Part shown: positions 1-9,066 of the stretch, one piece after another
How positions within the stretch are numbered: position 1 is the stretch's first letter
Layout of the letters: every line of letters begins with the position of its first letter
From: Nocardiopsis listeri NBRC 13360
GTDB lineage: Bacteria; Actinomycetota; Actinomycetes; Streptosporangiales; Streptosporangiaceae
Length of the DNA: 64,000 bases
Direction: 5' to 3'
NCBI RefSeq assembly: GCF_001570765.1
Contig: NZ_BCSH01000021.1
Span: forward strand, 48,161 to 112,160
Program-made: the position numbers and the translations under genes
Notes under the pieces: generated by a model
The model's database searches: none
Told to the model about the DNA's origin: nothing
What the model saw: only the letters and a program-made list of their open reading frames with translations

Positions 1-674
1 AGCAGGATCCGCTTCTCCCTGGGCGGAAGCTGCTCCAGGAGCGGCTTCAACGACTCCCGGTACTCCACGCCCTCCAGCGACTCGTCCACGATGCCGAGCG
101 AGTCCGCGACGGCCGGTGCGTCCTCGTCACCGCTGTCGGGGGCGTCGAGCGACACCGTCGAGTAGGCGTTGGCGGACTCCAGGCCCTCCAGCACCTCCTC
201 CTCGGTCATCTGTAGGTGCTGGGCCAACTCCGCGACGGTGGGGGAGCGCCCCTCCCGCTGGGAGAGGTCGCTGACCGCCTTGGTCAGCGAGAGCTTCAGC
301 TCCTGGAGGCGACGGGGAACCCGGACCGCCCAGCCCTTGTCCCGGAAGTGGCGCTTGATCTCACCGACGATCGTCGGGGTCGCGTAGGTGGAGAACTCCA
401 CCCCGCGCTCCAGATCGAATCGGTCGATGGACTTGATGAGTCCGATCGTGGCCACCTGGGTGAGGTCGTCCAACCACTCACCACGGTTACGGAACCGGCG
501 GGCCAGGTACTCCACCAACGGCAGGTGGAGTTCCACCAGTTCGTCACGTATGGAGCGCCGTTCGGGCGAGTCCGCGTCGAGTTCGTCAAGGCGCTCGAAC
601 AACGCTCTCGCGCGCGCCCGGTCGGGCACCGCGTGCTCGGTCTTCGCTGTCAGAGCGGGCCCCCTTTCGCTCAC
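1..674 (-). CDS. SigB/SigF-type RNA polymerase sigma factor, 3' end off window
   Basis: Directs RNA polymerase to stress or development promoters. About 224 codons are visible before the left edge. Region 2 is clear: DDLTQVATIGLIKSIDRFD at residues 69-87, then FSTYATPTIVGEIKRHF at 94-110, which continues into VRVPRRLQEL of region 3. This is the SigB/SigF/SigG subgroup rather than the vegetative sigma. I chose GTG at 674 because it overlaps the stop of the upstream anti-sigma gene by 4 bp (GTGA), implying translational coupling. Region 4 lies outside the window. Activity is probably held in check by the RsbW-like protein encoded just upstream. Confidence 0.9.
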   Translation of the reverse strand, partial: MSERGPALTAKTEHAVPDRARARALFERLDELDADSPERRSIRDELVELHLPLVEYLARRFRNRGEWLDDLTQVATIGLIKSIDRFDLERGVEFSTYATPTIVGEIKRHFRDKGWAVRVPRRLQELKLSLTKAVSDLSQREGRSPTVAELAQHLQMTEEEVLEGLESANAYSTVSLDAPDSGDEDAPAVADSLGIVDESLEGVEYRESLKPLLEQLPPREKRIL

Positions 675-1096
675 GCCGGCTCCAGCGTGCCGCGACGTTT
701 GTACAGGACGATGTAGACGCGATCGTCCGGTCCGACCCCCGCGTCCACGTCCCCCGCCAACGCGGACAGGACGGTCCACGCGAAGGTGTCGCGGGCCGGA
801 AGGCGCCCGTCCGCGGTCAGCACCGAGACGGAGATGCGCATTCCATCGGGGGTGAGTTCGAATTCCGTGGTCAGTTCTGTGCCGGGCAGCGCCTGGGAGA
901 GGAGCATCGCGCAGGCCTCGTCGACACCGATCCTCAGGTCCTCGATCTCGTCGAGGGTGAAGTCGAGTCGCGCGGCCAAGCCGGCCGTGGCCGTCCGCAG
1001 CACCGACAGGTAGGCACTGTCGGCTGGCATGTTGACGGTGACGGCGTCGCGTACACCGGTGGCGTCGGCCGTGGGCACAGCGGTTTCTTCGGTCAC
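671..1096 (-). CDS. RsbW-like anti-sigma factor, GHKL ATPase fold
   Basis: Predicted 141-residue serine kinase/anti-sigma factor of the RsbW/SpoIIAB family that binds the sigma factor encoded next. The segment DEIEDLRIGVDEACAMLL is the N-box region. As in other actinobacterial members, it carries Glu-Ala-Cys where classical RsbW has an Asn. The C-terminal strand reads VYIVLYKRRG. The frame is open upstream to 1282, but GTG at 1096 is preceded by GGAGGGAC at correct spacing and gives the family's usual length. The stop overlaps the sigma gene start. No anti-anti-sigma gene is visible nearby. Confidence 0.85.
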   Translation of the reverse strand: MTEETAVPTADATGVRDAVTVNMPADSAYLSVLRTATAGLAARLDFTLDEIEDLRIGVDEACAMLLSQALPGTELTTEFELTPDGMRISVSVLTADGRLPARDTFAWTVLSALAGDVDAGVGPDDRVYIVLYKRRGTLEPA

Positions 1097-1221
1097 GTCC
1101 CTCCTTCGGGGGGCGAGGTTGCCGCTTGAATGCAATGTATCTCGTTTCACCCTGCCACTGACGCAGGGAAGTGAGATCGTGTCCGGCAGGTGATGGCCGA
1201 ACCCGAGACGAATGGTCGGAC

Positions 1222-1713
1222 TCAGGTCCGCGTGGAACCCACAGCGACCAGCGCGTCGCCGTCCAGACGACGGACCGTCCACTCGTCCATGGGTGTGGAG
1301 CCCAAGGACTCATAGAACCCGATCGCGGGGGTGTTCCAGTTCAACACCGACCACTCCAGGCGTGTGTAACCACGTTCCACGCAGATCCTCGCGAGGTCGC
1401 GCAGCAGGGCACCGCCGTACCCGTGGCCGCGCATCTCGGGCCGTACGTACAGGTCCTCCAGGTAGATCCCGTGTCTGCCGGTCCAGGTGGAGTAGTTGAG
1501 GAACCACAGGGCGAACCCCGCCGGCACGACGGTGCCGTCGGCGTTCTCGTGCTCCACGACGTGCGCGTACACCGCCGCGTCCGGGCCGAACAGCGCTCGG
1601 TGGAGGTCGTCCTCCGTCGCCACCGCCGCCTCGGGTTCCTTCTCGTATTCGGCGAGTTCACCGATCATCCGGTTGATGACGGGAACGTCGTCGGGGCGGG
1701 CGGGACGGATCAT
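1222..1713 (-). CDS. GNAT acetyltransferase, diamine/SSAT-like
   Basis: 163-residue GCN5-related N-acetyltransferase. The block FLNYSTWTGRHGIYLEDLYV, followed by RPEMRGHGYGGALL (acetyl-CoA pyrophosphate loop) and LEWSVLNWNTPAIGFYESLG, matches the diamine (spermidine/spermine) N1-acetyltransferase subgroup. A polyamine or thialysine-type amine is therefore the likely substrate, and this is inference from motif resemblance. ATG at 1713 has GAGGTGG upstream. It is on the same strand as its neighbours but separated by more than 100 bp on each side, so it is probably its own unit. Confidence 0.85.
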   Translation of the reverse strand: MIRPARPDDVPVINRMIGELAEYEKEPEAAVATEDDLHRALFGPDAAVYAHVVEHENADGTVVPAGFALWFLNYSTWTGRHGIYLEDLYVRPEMRGHGYGGALLRDLARICVERGYTRLEWSVLNWNTPAIGFYESLGSTPMDEWTVRRLDGDALVAVGSTRT

Positions 1714-1825
1714 CGGACCACCTCGGGCGGGTCGGGGACAACGGATGCTCCCAGGGTATGCGTCCGACGTAAGGGGAATGTGGGGCCGATGGTCGGCGTG
1801 TGGTGATGGGGTGCCCGCGTGTCGC

Positions 1826-2416
1826 TCAGTGCGGCCGGTGCGCCACCACGCGTTCCACCAGTCCGAAGAACAGCCGGTCGTGGTGGCCCACCTCGAAACC
1901 GACCTCTCGGGCGACCTCCCGGGGGAGTCTGCGCGGGTGTTCGCGTCGGCGCTCCCGCAACAGCAACGGCATCCGCGTGTACTCGATGTGGTCGACCAGG
2001 AGCAGCCGGCCACCGGGCACCAGGACGCGGTGCATCTCCCGTAGGGCACGTTCCTGGTCGGGGATGGCGCACAGGGAGAGCGTGCACACCACGGTCTCGA
2101 AGGAATGGTCGGCGAAGGCCAGGTCCTGCGCGTCGCCTTCCACCAGGGTGATGGACCTTTCCAGGTCATCGGCCTTCTCCCGGGCCTTGGCGAGCATCGC
2201 GGGGCTCAGGTCCAATCCGGTGAGTTCCACCTGGGGCGGGTAGTACCGCAGGTTCCGCCCGGTCCCCACGGCCACCTCCAGGGTGCGTCCGCGCGCGCCG
2301 GTGCACAGGAGCTCCCGGGTGTCGCGGATGGCCACGTGTTCGCAGTGGCCTCCCAGGTCGTATCGGCCCGCGCGGTGCTCCCAGAGCCGACGTGCCTTTT
2401 CCGTACGCGAGTCCAT
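1826..2416 (-). CDS. class I SAM-dependent methyltransferase
   Basis: 196-residue UbiE/Coq5-like methyltransferase. Motif I is LEVAVGTGRNLRYY, motif II is GLDLSPAMLAKA, the acidic loop is EGDAQDLAFADHSFETVVC, and the post-motif segment is HRVLVPGGRLLLVDH. The substrate cannot be read from sequence; small lipophilic acceptors or phospholipids are typical for this group. ATG at 2416 was chosen over the upstream start at 2485 because GGGGAGAGG lies just before it and homologous proteins begin close to this point. Confidence 0.85.
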   Translation of the reverse strand: MDSRTEKARRLWEHRAGRYDLGGHCEHVAIRDTRELLCTGARGRTLEVAVGTGRNLRYYPPQVELTGLDLSPAMLAKAREKADDLERSITLVEGDAQDLAFADHSFETVVCTLSLCAIPDQERALREMHRVLVPGGRLLLVDHIEYTRMPLLLRERRREHPRRLPREVAREVGFEVGHHDRLFFGLVERVVAHRPH

Positions 2417-2593
2417 GCCTCTCCCCGGGACAGGTTCGGGGTGCCCCTGGGAAAAGACTCTGGGACCAGGAGGCCGGCCGGTCAAGGGGTGAGGCGGGGT
2501 GTTTCCCGCTCACCACGGACCCACGTGCGGTTTCGGGTGGATACGGTCCGGTTCCGGCCGTGTGCGTGTGGAACCGATTCGATGAGGTAAGGG

Positions 2594-2632
2594 CCGTGGG
2601 GTCCGCGCACCCGTGGTGCGCGGACCCCACGG
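2594..2632 (-). terminator. intrinsic terminator of amino-acid ABC operon
   Basis: A perfect 17-bp stem (2594-2610 with 2616-2632) and a 5-nt loop lie 6 bp beyond the stop of the ATPase gene. There is no long T-run, which is usual in high-GC actinobacteria. Confidence 0.8.
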
Positions 2633-2637
2633 GCGGA

Positions 2638-3450
2638 TTACTGGATCACCTTGGACAGGAACGCACGGGTGCGTTCGTGCCGTGGGTTCGAGAGCACCTC
2701 GGCGGGCGTTCCCGCCTCCACCACGGCGCCGTCGTCCATGAAGACCAACGAGTCGCCCACCTCACGGGCGAAGCCCATCTCGTGCGTGACGACCACCATG
2801 GTCATGCCGCCCCTGGCCAGGTCGCGCATGACGTCCAGCACCTCGCCGACCAGCTCCGGGTCCAGCGCGCTGGTGGGCTCGTCGAAGAGCATCAGCGACG
2901 GTTCCATGGCCAGCGCGCGGGCGATCGCCACACGCTGCTGCTGACCGCCGGAGAGCTGTTCGGGGTAGGCGTTCGCCTTGTCCGGTAGGCCCACCCGATC
3001 CAACAGTTCCATGGCCCGCTCGGTGGCTCGGGCCTTCGGGGTGCGCTTGACCTGTGTCGGTGCCTCGATGATGTTGCCGAGCACGGTCAGGTGCGGGAAC
3101 AGGTTGAACCGCTGGAAGACCATCCCGATGTCGCTGCGCTGGGCCGCGATCTCGCTGTCCCGCAGCTCGTAGAGGCGTCCACGCCTTTGCCGGTATCCCA
3201 TCAGCTCACCGTTGACCCACAGACGGCCGGCGGTGAGTTTCTCCAGGTGGTTGACGCAACGCAGGAACGTGGACTTGCCCGACCCCGAGGGGCCGACCAC
3301 GCACATGACCTCGCCACGGCGGACCTCCAGGTCGATGCCCTTGAGGACCTCCAAGCGGCCGAAGCTCTTGCGCACGTCCTCGGCGACGACGAGCGCGTCG
3401 GCGGTCTCTACGGCCATGTCGTCAGCGGGCATGTGGTTCTCCTCGGCCAT
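2638..3450 (-). CDS. polar amino-acid ABC transporter ATP-binding protein
   Basis: 270-residue GlnQ/HisP-type ATPase powering the importer encoded with the next two genes. Walker A is [12 protein letters not shown], the signature is LSGGQQQR, Walker B is [14 protein letters not shown], and the H-loop is VVTHEMGF. Its ATG overlaps the permease stop by one base (TGATG), so the two are translationally coupled. An N-terminal extension of about 20 residues precedes the usual start of the family; an internal ATG near residue 7 or 12 is possible. Confidence 0.95.
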   Translation of the reverse strand: MAEENHMPADDMAVETADALVVAEDVRKSFGRLEVLKGIDLEVRRGEVMCVVGPSGSGKSTFLRCVNHLEKLTAGRLWVNGELMGYRQRRGRLYELRDSEIAAQRSDIGMVFQRFNLFPHLTVLGNIIEAPTQVKRTPKARATERAMELLDRVGLPDKANAYPEQLSGGQQQRVAIARALAMEPSLMLFDEPTSALDPELVGEVLDVMRDLARGGMTMVVVTHEMGFAREVGDSLVFMDDGAVVEAGTPAEVLSNPRHERTRAFLSKVIQ

Positions 3451-4409
3451 CAGTGCGTCCCTCCGACGATGCGGTTCTCGACGCCGCGCTCACTGCGGCT
3501 GAACCTGCGCTCGATGAAGTACTGGCCGACCATGAGGACGCTGGTGATCGCCAGGTACCACAGGCAGGCGGCCACCAGCATCGGGAAGATCTGGTAGGTG
3601 CGGGTTCCGATGGCCTGGAGCTGGTAGAAGAGCTCGATGGTCACCGGCACGTACGCCAACAGGGCGGTGTCCTTGAGCATGGCGATGGTCTCGTTGCCCG
3701 TGGGCGGGATGACCACCCGCATCGCCTGCGGCAGCGTGATGCGTCGCATGATCTTGCCCCGGCCCATACCGAGGGCCTGGGCGGCCTCGGTCTGGCCCTT
3801 GTTCACCGATTGCAGGCCGGCGCGGATGATCTCGGCCATGTAGGCGCCCTCGGACAGGGCCAGGGCGAGCAGACCGGCCATGTAACCGCTCAGGAGGGTG
3901 CGGACGTCGATCTCGAAGAACCGGGCGTCGCCCTCCAGGCCCAGCATGGGCATCCAGTAGTTGTCGAAGGGGAGCCCGATGTGGATGGTCGAGTACAGGA
4001 TGGCGATGTTGCCGAAGAGCACGGCCAGGACCAACCGGGGCACACCGCGGAAGAACCAGGTGTACAGCCAGGCGACCGACACCAGGACCGGGTTCCCGGA
4101 CAGACGCATCACCGCCAGGACGATGCCCAGGAGGATACCGATGACCATGGACAGGACGGTGGCGCTGAGGGTCACCCAGACACCGTTCACGACCGGATCC
4201 GAGAACATGTGCTCGAACATGAACGGCCAGTTGAACGCGGGGTTCGTGAGCAGCATGTTCACGAACATCGCGGCGAGGACCAGCACGACCCCGGCGGCGA
4301 CCCAGCGTTCCGGGTAGCGGACGGGGACTGCGGAGATCGGGTCGGCCGGTCGGTCAGGGGTCGCTTCCTTCGACCCCGGACCGTCCGCCGATGCACTCGG
4401 TGACGTCAC
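3450..4409 (-). CDS. polar amino-acid ABC transporter permease, HisM/GlnP family
   Basis: 319-residue inner-membrane permease. It has about six hydrophobic segments, the first after a 35-residue cytoplasmic tail. The EAA loop reads [22 protein letters not shown], the family's contact site for the ATPase. A cytosolic segment [16 protein letters not shown] matches the HisM/GlnP group. The start is GTG at 4409 with only a weak AAGG upstream. There is a single permease gene, so the transporter probably forms a homodimeric channel. Confidence 0.93.
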   Translation of the reverse strand: MTSPSASADGPGSKEATPDRPADPISAVPVRYPERWVAAGVVLVLAAMFVNMLLTNPAFNWPFMFEHMFSDPVVNGVWVTLSATVLSMVIGILLGIVLAVMRLSGNPVLVSVAWLYTWFFRGVPRLVLAVLFGNIAILYSTIHIGLPFDNYWMPMLGLEGDARFFEIDVRTLLSGYMAGLLALALSEGAYMAEIIRAGLQSVNKGQTEAAQALGMGRGKIMRRITLPQAMRVVIPPTGNETIAMLKDTALLAYVPVTIELFYQLQAIGTRTYQIFPMLVAACLWYLAITSVLMVGQYFIERRFSRSERGVENRIVGGTH

Positions 4410-4495
4410 GGATCAGACCTTCGCTAGTGGCGGGCGAACAGGGCGGGCGGTCGTGGCGACCGGAACGGACGCCCGGACACGTTCTGGTGAAACAG

Positions 4496-4528
4496 CCGCA
4501 CGCCGGCCCTGGTGAGCTCGGCGTGCGG
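4496..4528 (-). terminator. intercistronic hairpin between binding-protein and permease genes
   Basis: A 10-bp perfect inverted repeat (4496-4505 with 4519-4528) lies in the 147-bp gap between the binding-protein stop and the permease start. It probably acts as a partial terminator or 3' mRNA stabiliser that raises binding-protein output over membrane components. The same arrangement occurs in the other two ABC operons of the window. Confidence 0.55.
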
Positions 4529-4556
4529 AGGTGCGACGCTGGGGGACCCGGTGGGT

Positions 4557-5465
4557 CTATTCGTCGACGGAGGGATTGACCTCGGAGGCCTCGACGGCAC
4601 CGACCTCGATGCCCCACTCCTCCAGGACGTTCCCGTAGGTGCCGTCCTCGATGATGGCGTTGAACCCGGCGGCCAGGGCCTCGGCCATCTCGGCGTCGTC
4701 CTTGGGTGTGATGACGCCGTAGGGCGCGGCGGAGTACTGGTCGTCGATGAACTCGAGCTGGTCGCCGGTCTCCTGTAGGGCGAACAGGGATGTGGGCAGG
4801 TCGGCCAGGGACGCGTCGTTGAGTCCGGAGACCACGCTGGAGGTCGCCAGCGGCTGGTTCTGGAACTTCTCGATGGTGATGGCCTCTTCACCCGCCTCGA
4901 CGCAGGCGTCGCTGCGGGCCTCGATGTCGGTGTCGTGCGTGGTGCCGGTCTGCACGGCGATGCGCATACCGCAGGCGTTGTCGGGGTCGACCCCCTCCGG
5001 GTTCCCGGCGAGGCCGAACCACTGCGTCCCGGAGGAGAAGTAGCTCACCATGTTGACGGCCTCCATGCGCTCCTCCGTGATGGTGAAGGAGGAGGCACCG
5101 AGGTCGTAGTTGCCGCTGTCGACGCCGATGATGATGGAGTCGAAGTTGGCGGGGACCCACTCGACCTCGAGGCCGAGCTTGTTCAGGGCGGCCGTCACCA
5201 GGTCCACGTTGAAGCCGAGGACGGTCTCGCCGTCGTCGTCCAGGTACTCGCCGGGCGGGTACTCGGCTTCGACACCGATGCTGACGACACCGGCTTCGGC
5301 GATGTCGGCGGGGAGCAGCGCGGCGAGTTCCTCGTCGACGGAGACCTCCGGCGCCTCGGGGGCGGCGTCGTCTTCGGCGCCGTCACCATCGCCACACGCG
5401 GAAAGGGTCAGGACACCCGCTGCGGCGAGGGCCGTGAAGTAGGGGAGGGACTTGCGCAGGGGCAT
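4557..5465 (-). CDS. amino-acid ABC transporter substrate-binding lipoprotein
   Basis: 302-residue family 3 solute-binding protein. The signal peptide ends in the lipobox LSAC with Cys24 as the lipidated residue, followed by an acidic linker. The core has the family pattern IGVEAEYPPGEYLDDDG, GFNVDLVTAALNKLGLEVEW, YDLGASSFTITEERMEAVNMV and IAVQTGTTHD. The ligand is unknown; polar or acidic amino acids are typical. AAGGAG lies 9 nt before ATG 5465. First gene of a three-gene operon with permease and ATPase. Confidence 0.93.
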   Translation of the reverse strand: MPLRKSLPYFTALAAAGVLTLSACGDGDGAEDDAAPEAPEVSVDEELAALLPADIAEAGVVSIGVEAEYPPGEYLDDDGETVLGFNVDLVTAALNKLGLEVEWVPANFDSIIIGVDSGNYDLGASSFTITEERMEAVNMVSYFSSGTQWFGLAGNPEGVDPDNACGMRIAVQTGTTHDTDIEARSDACVEAGEEAITIEKFQNQPLATSSVVSGLNDASLADLPTSLFALQETGDQLEFIDDQYSAAPYGVITPKDDAEMAEALAAGFNAIIEDGTYGNVLEEWGIEVGAVEASEVNPSVDE

Positions 5466-5845
5466 GTGAGGTCTCCTTCAAGGGCACGAATCATGCCTGC
5501 TCGGAGGCCTGTTCGCGGATCCGTTCCGCAGGCCTGGAACGACAACACGGACATTATGCTGCATGGTGCTTTAAGTCGGTAACGCTCCATCCTGACGCCC
5601 CCGCGATTTTCCCGCGGTCACCGTTGTGAGAGGATTGCGTAACGGGTCATCCCCGTGAGATGCGGACGCGCTGTGCTCCTATAAGAGTCCGGCGAAGACT
5701 GTCCCTTCCGGCGAACACCACCGGTCATGGCCGACCGGCGCCGTGGGGGTCCCCCTAGCACCCTTACGTCTTCGCGCGCGATCCGTCGACCATCGTCCTC
5801 GTCATGGCCGACGCGGACGTAGAAGCAGACCGAGGGGTTTGAGCA
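5466..5845. other. divergent intergenic region with a promoter for the ABC operon
   Basis: This 380-bp gap holds the 5' ends of the amino-acid transporter operon (minus) and the malic enzyme gene (plus). On the minus strand TTACCG (5577-5582) and CATAAT (5553-5558), spaced by 18 bp, form a plausible sigma-A-type promoter about 90 bp upstream of the binding-protein start. I see no convincing plus-strand promoter, and no RNA gene. Confidence 0.5.
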
Positions 5846-7039
5846 GTGACCACCTTTACTTCGCGTACCCAGGACACGTCCGAGCTGGACAAGGATCCGG
5901 CCTTCGCCATGCATCGCGGTGGCAAGCTCCATGTCACCTCCTCCGTGGACGTCAGCGACCACGCGGGACTCTCCCTGGCCTACACGCCGGGTGTCGCCCG
6001 CGTCTGCGACGCGATCGCCGAGGACGCCGAGCTGGTCGAGACCTACACCTGGAAGAGCAACCTGGTCGCCGTCGTCACCGACGGCACCGCCGTTCTGGGT
6101 CTGGGCAACATCGGGCCGGAGGCCTCCCTGCCGGTCATGGAGGGCAAGTCGCTGCTGTTCAAGCAGTTCGGCGACGTCGACTCCGTGCCGATCGCCCTCA
6201 ACTGCACCGACGTCGACGAGATCGTCGAGACCGTCGTGCGCATGTCGCCGTCCTTCGGTGGCGTCAACCTGGAGGACATCTCCGCTCCGCGCTGCTTCGA
6301 GATCGAGGACAAGCTGCGTGAGCGCCTGGACGTCCCGGTCTTCCACGACGACCAGCACGGCACCGCCATCGTGACCGTCGCCGCGCTGCACAACGCGGCC
6401 CGCCTCACCGGCCGTACCCTGGCCGACCTGCGGGTCGTCGTCTCCGGTGCGGGCGCCGCCGGCGTCGCCGTCACCAAGATGCTCGTCGACGGAGGCATCG
6501 GCGACATCGCCGTCGCCGATTCCAAGGGCATGATCTACGAAGGTCGGGAGAGCCTGACCCCGGTCAAGCGGGAACTGGCCGCCATCAGCAACAAGGCCGG
6601 CCTGAAGGGCTCCATCGAGAGCGCGTTGGAGGGCGCCGACGTGTTCGTCGGTCTGTCCGCAGGTGAGGTCCCCGAGGCGGTCGTGGCCACCATGGCCGAT
6701 GACGCCATCATCTTCGCCATGGCCAACCCCAACCCGGAGGTCCACCCGGACGTCGCCCGTAAGCACGCGAGCGTCGTCGCCACCGGGCGCAGCGACTTCC
6801 CGAACCAGATCAACAACGTCCTGGCCTTCCCCGGCGTGTTCCGGGGAGCCCTCGACGTCCAGGCCTCCGACATCACCGAGAACATGAAGCTGGCCGCGGC
6901 CAAGGCCATCGCCGACCTCATCGGTGACGACCTGAGCGCCGACTACGTCATCCCGAGCACGTTCGACGAGCGCGTGGTCCCGGCGGTCTCCGCCGCGGTC
7001 GCCGCCCAGGCCCGTGAGGACGGCGTCGCCCGCCGCTGA
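5846..7039 (+). CDS. NAD(P)-dependent malic enzyme
   Basis: 397-residue cytosolic enzyme that decarboxylates malate to pyruvate with NAD(P)H production. The N-terminal catalytic domain has LAYTPGVARVC, GLGNIGPEASLPVMEGK and VFHDDQHGTAIVT (metal and malate binding). The NAD(P) domain has VVSGAGAAGVAVTKML and then MANPNPEVHPDVA and INNVLAFPGVFRGALD. It is the short bacterial form without a phosphotransacetylase extension. GTG at 5846 with GAGGGG upstream is the only well-placed start. Cofactor preference cannot be settled by eye. A terminator follows directly, so it is monocistronic. Confidence 0.95.
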   Translation: MTTFTSRTQDTSELDKDPAFAMHRGGKLHVTSSVDVSDHAGLSLAYTPGVARVCDAIAEDAELVETYTWKSNLVAVVTDGTAVLGLGNIGPEASLPVMEGKSLLFKQFGDVDSVPIALNCTDVDEIVETVVRMSPSFGGVNLEDISAPRCFEIEDKLRERLDVPVFHDDQHGTAIVTVAALHNAARLTGRTLADLRVVVSGAGAAGVAVTKMLVDGGIGDIAVADSKGMIYEGRESLTPVKRELAAISNKAGLKGSIESALEGADVFVGLSAGEVPEAVVATMADDAIIFAMANPNPEVHPDVARKHASVVATGRSDFPNQINNVLAFPGVFRGALDVQASDITENMKLAAAKAIADLIGDDLSADYVIPSTFDERVVPAVSAAVAAQAREDGVARR

Positions 7040-7050
7040 CGCGGCTCCAG

Positions 7051-7085
7051 GGCCCGCGCGATCCACACGGTCGCGCGGGCCTTTT
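7051..7085 (+). terminator. intrinsic terminator of malic enzyme gene
   Basis: An 11-bp stem (7051-7061 with 7071-7081) has a 9-nt loop and is followed by TTTT, 11 bp after the stop codon. Confidence 0.9.
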
Positions 7086-7242
7086 CCACGCCGGGGTAGG
7101 GACGGGGCCACCATCCCCGGGGGAGTAGGGCCACCACGGGTTCGGGGGATGGACGTAGTGCTCCGTGAGGGGCTGCGCTCGTAGGTTTTCCAGGGTTGGA
7201 ATCACGCCGTTCGAACGGCCTCAGACCCCTGGGACGACCCTC

Positions 7243-8778
7243 ATGGAACCGACCTCCCCGCCCGCGCGCGAGCCCCGAAGAACCGGCCGATGGATCGCGA
7301 TGTCCCTGCTCGTAGTGGCCACCGTAGGCGCGGTGACCATGGTTCCGCGCCCCTACGAACTCGACGACCGGGTCGAGGGCGACCGTGGGATAGCGGCGTC
7401 GGTACGAGAGGGGATCGGCGACACCACCGGCTACCACGGACTTTCCGTGGCCCTCGTCGAACCCGATCCCGAGGGCGGACACCGCGTCCGCTCGGCGGGG
7501 CTCGGCTCGGTCGGAGACGAGGGGGAAGGGGTGGGTGAGGACACCCCCTTCGGGTCCGCCTCGGTGGCCAAGGTGCTGCCCGGGATGCTGCTCGCCGACA
7601 TGGTGGATCGGGGCGAACTCGACCTGGACACACGAGTGGGGGAACTGCTGCCGGACCTGGACCCCGTCGATCCCGCCATCGCCGACATCACCGTGGAGGA
7701 ACTGGCCACCCACACCTCGGGGTTGTCCCGGGAGGAGACGACCCTGCCCCAGACCCTCTGGCAGTTCGTCGCCAAACGCCACCCCGACCCCGCCGGATCG
7801 GTCGACGACTTCCTCGACGAGGTGGCCACGCGGGCGCGCGTCGACCCCGAGCTGCGGGGGACCAACGTCTACTCCAACACCGGTTTCGGCCTGCTCGGGC
7901 ACGCGTTGGCGGCCCGGTCCGGGACCGACTACGCCGATCTGGTCCGTGAACGCCTCCTGGAACCGCTGGGTATGGAGCACACCCACGTGTGGTCGGACCA
8001 GGACGGGGCCGACCCCGTCGTGCACGACGCGGACCGGGGCCGGGCCATCGACCTGGATCGCACGGTCGCTTCCGGGCCTTGGGGTGGAGTGACCACGACC
8101 GCCGGCGACCTCGGACTGCTCCTCGCGGCGATGCTGGACGGCTCGGCGCCGGGATCCTGGGCGGCCGAACCCGTGGCCACGGGTGACGTCGCCCGCCGGG
8201 AACAGGGACTGGGCTGGTACGTGGAGACGCTCGGCGGCAAGGAGATCACCGCGCACGGCGGCAACGCCACGACCAACGGCCACACCGCCTGGATCGGCTA
8301 CTCCGGTGACCGGGGAGCCGTGGTCCTGTCGAACACGCACCGGTACAGCGAGGACATCGGCATCCGCCTGCTCGGGGTCGACGAACCCAGCCCGGACAAC
8401 GTGGCCGGAGAGCGGTTGTACGCCACCGTGACGGTGATCCTGGCACTGCTGCCCGGAGCCCTGTTCCTGGGCTTCGCCGCCCGGCGTCGCCCCCGGCCAA
8501 TGATGCGTCGGCCCACGGACCGGGCGGGTCTGGTCGCCTACGGGACGCTCACGGTCGCGCTGCTCGGGTACGTCCACCTCGCCGGTTTCTGGCACCTGGT
8601 CTCCCCGGGGGTGTGGGCGGCCGGGGTGTTCCTGGCCGGGGCCGCGGCCGTGGTCGGGGCCCGACGATGGTCGGGCCTGCCCACCACCAGGGGCGGCACG
8701 CCTTGGCTCAGACGGGCGCTGACCGGCCTCGTCGCCTTCGCCGGTCTCACGCTCCTGGTGGGTCTTGCCATGCTCTGA
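7243..8778 (+). CDS. membrane-anchored serine hydrolase, beta-lactamase/PBP4* family
   Basis: 511-residue class C beta-lactamase-like hydrolase. The catalytic motifs are Ser107-Val-Ala-Lys110 (SxxK), Tyr210-Ser-Asn (YxN) and His338-Gly-Gly, replacing KTG as is common in this family. A single N-terminal membrane segment (about residues 15-35) places the catalytic domain outside. After residue 395 three or four hydrophobic segments form a C-terminal membrane domain. Likely roles are peptidoglycan or small-peptide/ester hydrolysis; resistance is not implied. ATG 7243 lacks a clear Shine-Dalgarno; a GTG at 7165 in the same frame would add 26 residues. Confidence 0.85.
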   Translation: MEPTSPPAREPRRTGRWIAMSLLVVATVGAVTMVPRPYELDDRVEGDRGIAASVREGIGDTTGYHGLSVALVEPDPEGGHRVRSAGLGSVGDEGEGVGEDTPFGSASVAKVLPGMLLADMVDRGELDLDTRVGELLPDLDPVDPAIADITVEELATHTSGLSREETTLPQTLWQFVAKRHPDPAGSVDDFLDEVATRARVDPELRGTNVYSNTGFGLLGHALAARSGTDYADLVRERLLEPLGMEHTHVWSDQDGADPVVHDADRGRAIDLDRTVASGPWGGVTTTAGDLGLLLAAMLDGSAPGSWAAEPVATGDVARREQGLGWYVETLGGKEITAHGGNATTNGHTAWIGYSGDRGAVVLSNTHRYSEDIGIRLLGVDEPSPDNVAGERLYATVTVILALLPGALFLGFAARRRPRPMMRRPTDRAGLVAYGTLTVALLGYVHLAGFWHLVSPGVWAAGVFLAGAAAVVGARRWSGLPTTRGGTPWLRRALTGLVAFAGLTLLVGLAML

Positions 8779-8799
8779 CACCGTGCGTCGTCGGAACGA

Positions 8800-8979
8800 T
8801 CACATCAGCTCCGCTGGTGAGTCGAACTCCTCCTTCAGGAGATCGAACGCCCTGCGCAGCTCGGCCAAGGCGGCGTCCGGGGTGTCACCCTCGCCACGGG
8901 TGGCAGCCCCCGAAGACAGACGGGCGTGGGCACTCCACACGCCGTCCGCGTCCTGCTCGATCGTGTACGGAACCAGCAC
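8800..8979 (-). CDS. HicB-like small protein
   Basis: 59-residue protein from GTG 8979 with AAGGAAGA just upstream. The pattern LVPYTIEQDADGVWSAHARL, then GEGDTPDAALAELRRAFDLL, matches the partial RNase-H fold of HicB/UPF0150 antitoxin-like proteins, with an N-terminal beta-hairpin and an alanine-rich helix. No HicA-like toxin gene is adjacent, and the protein lacks a C-terminal DNA-binding extension. It lies just beyond the padR terminator on the same strand, so it may be read only by readthrough. The family assignment is by pattern only. Confidence 0.6.
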   Translation of the reverse strand: MLVPYTIEQDADGVWSAHARLSSGAATRGEGDTPDAALAELRRAFDLLKEEFDSPAELM

Positions 8980-9010
8980 CGCTTCTTCCTTCTGGATCGG
9001 ATGATTCGAC

Positions 9011-9056
9011 GAGGGGCCCGGGAGACCACGCCCCCGTGTGGTCTCCCGGGCCCCTC
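9011..9056 (-). terminator. strong intrinsic terminator after padR
   Basis: A perfect 19-bp GC-rich stem (9011-9029 with 9038-9056) with an 8-nt loop begins 10 bp after the padR stop. The outer arm GAGGGGCCCGGG is shared with the terminator at 11089-11124. Confidence 0.85.
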
Positions 9057-9066
9057 CGGCGTCGAC

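Noticed and set aside
6943..8781. 612-codon open frame on the minus strand, opposite the serine hydrolase
   Set aside because: Gly/Arg/Pro-rich with no recognisable motif; the plus frame carries SxxK, YxN and HGG motifs.
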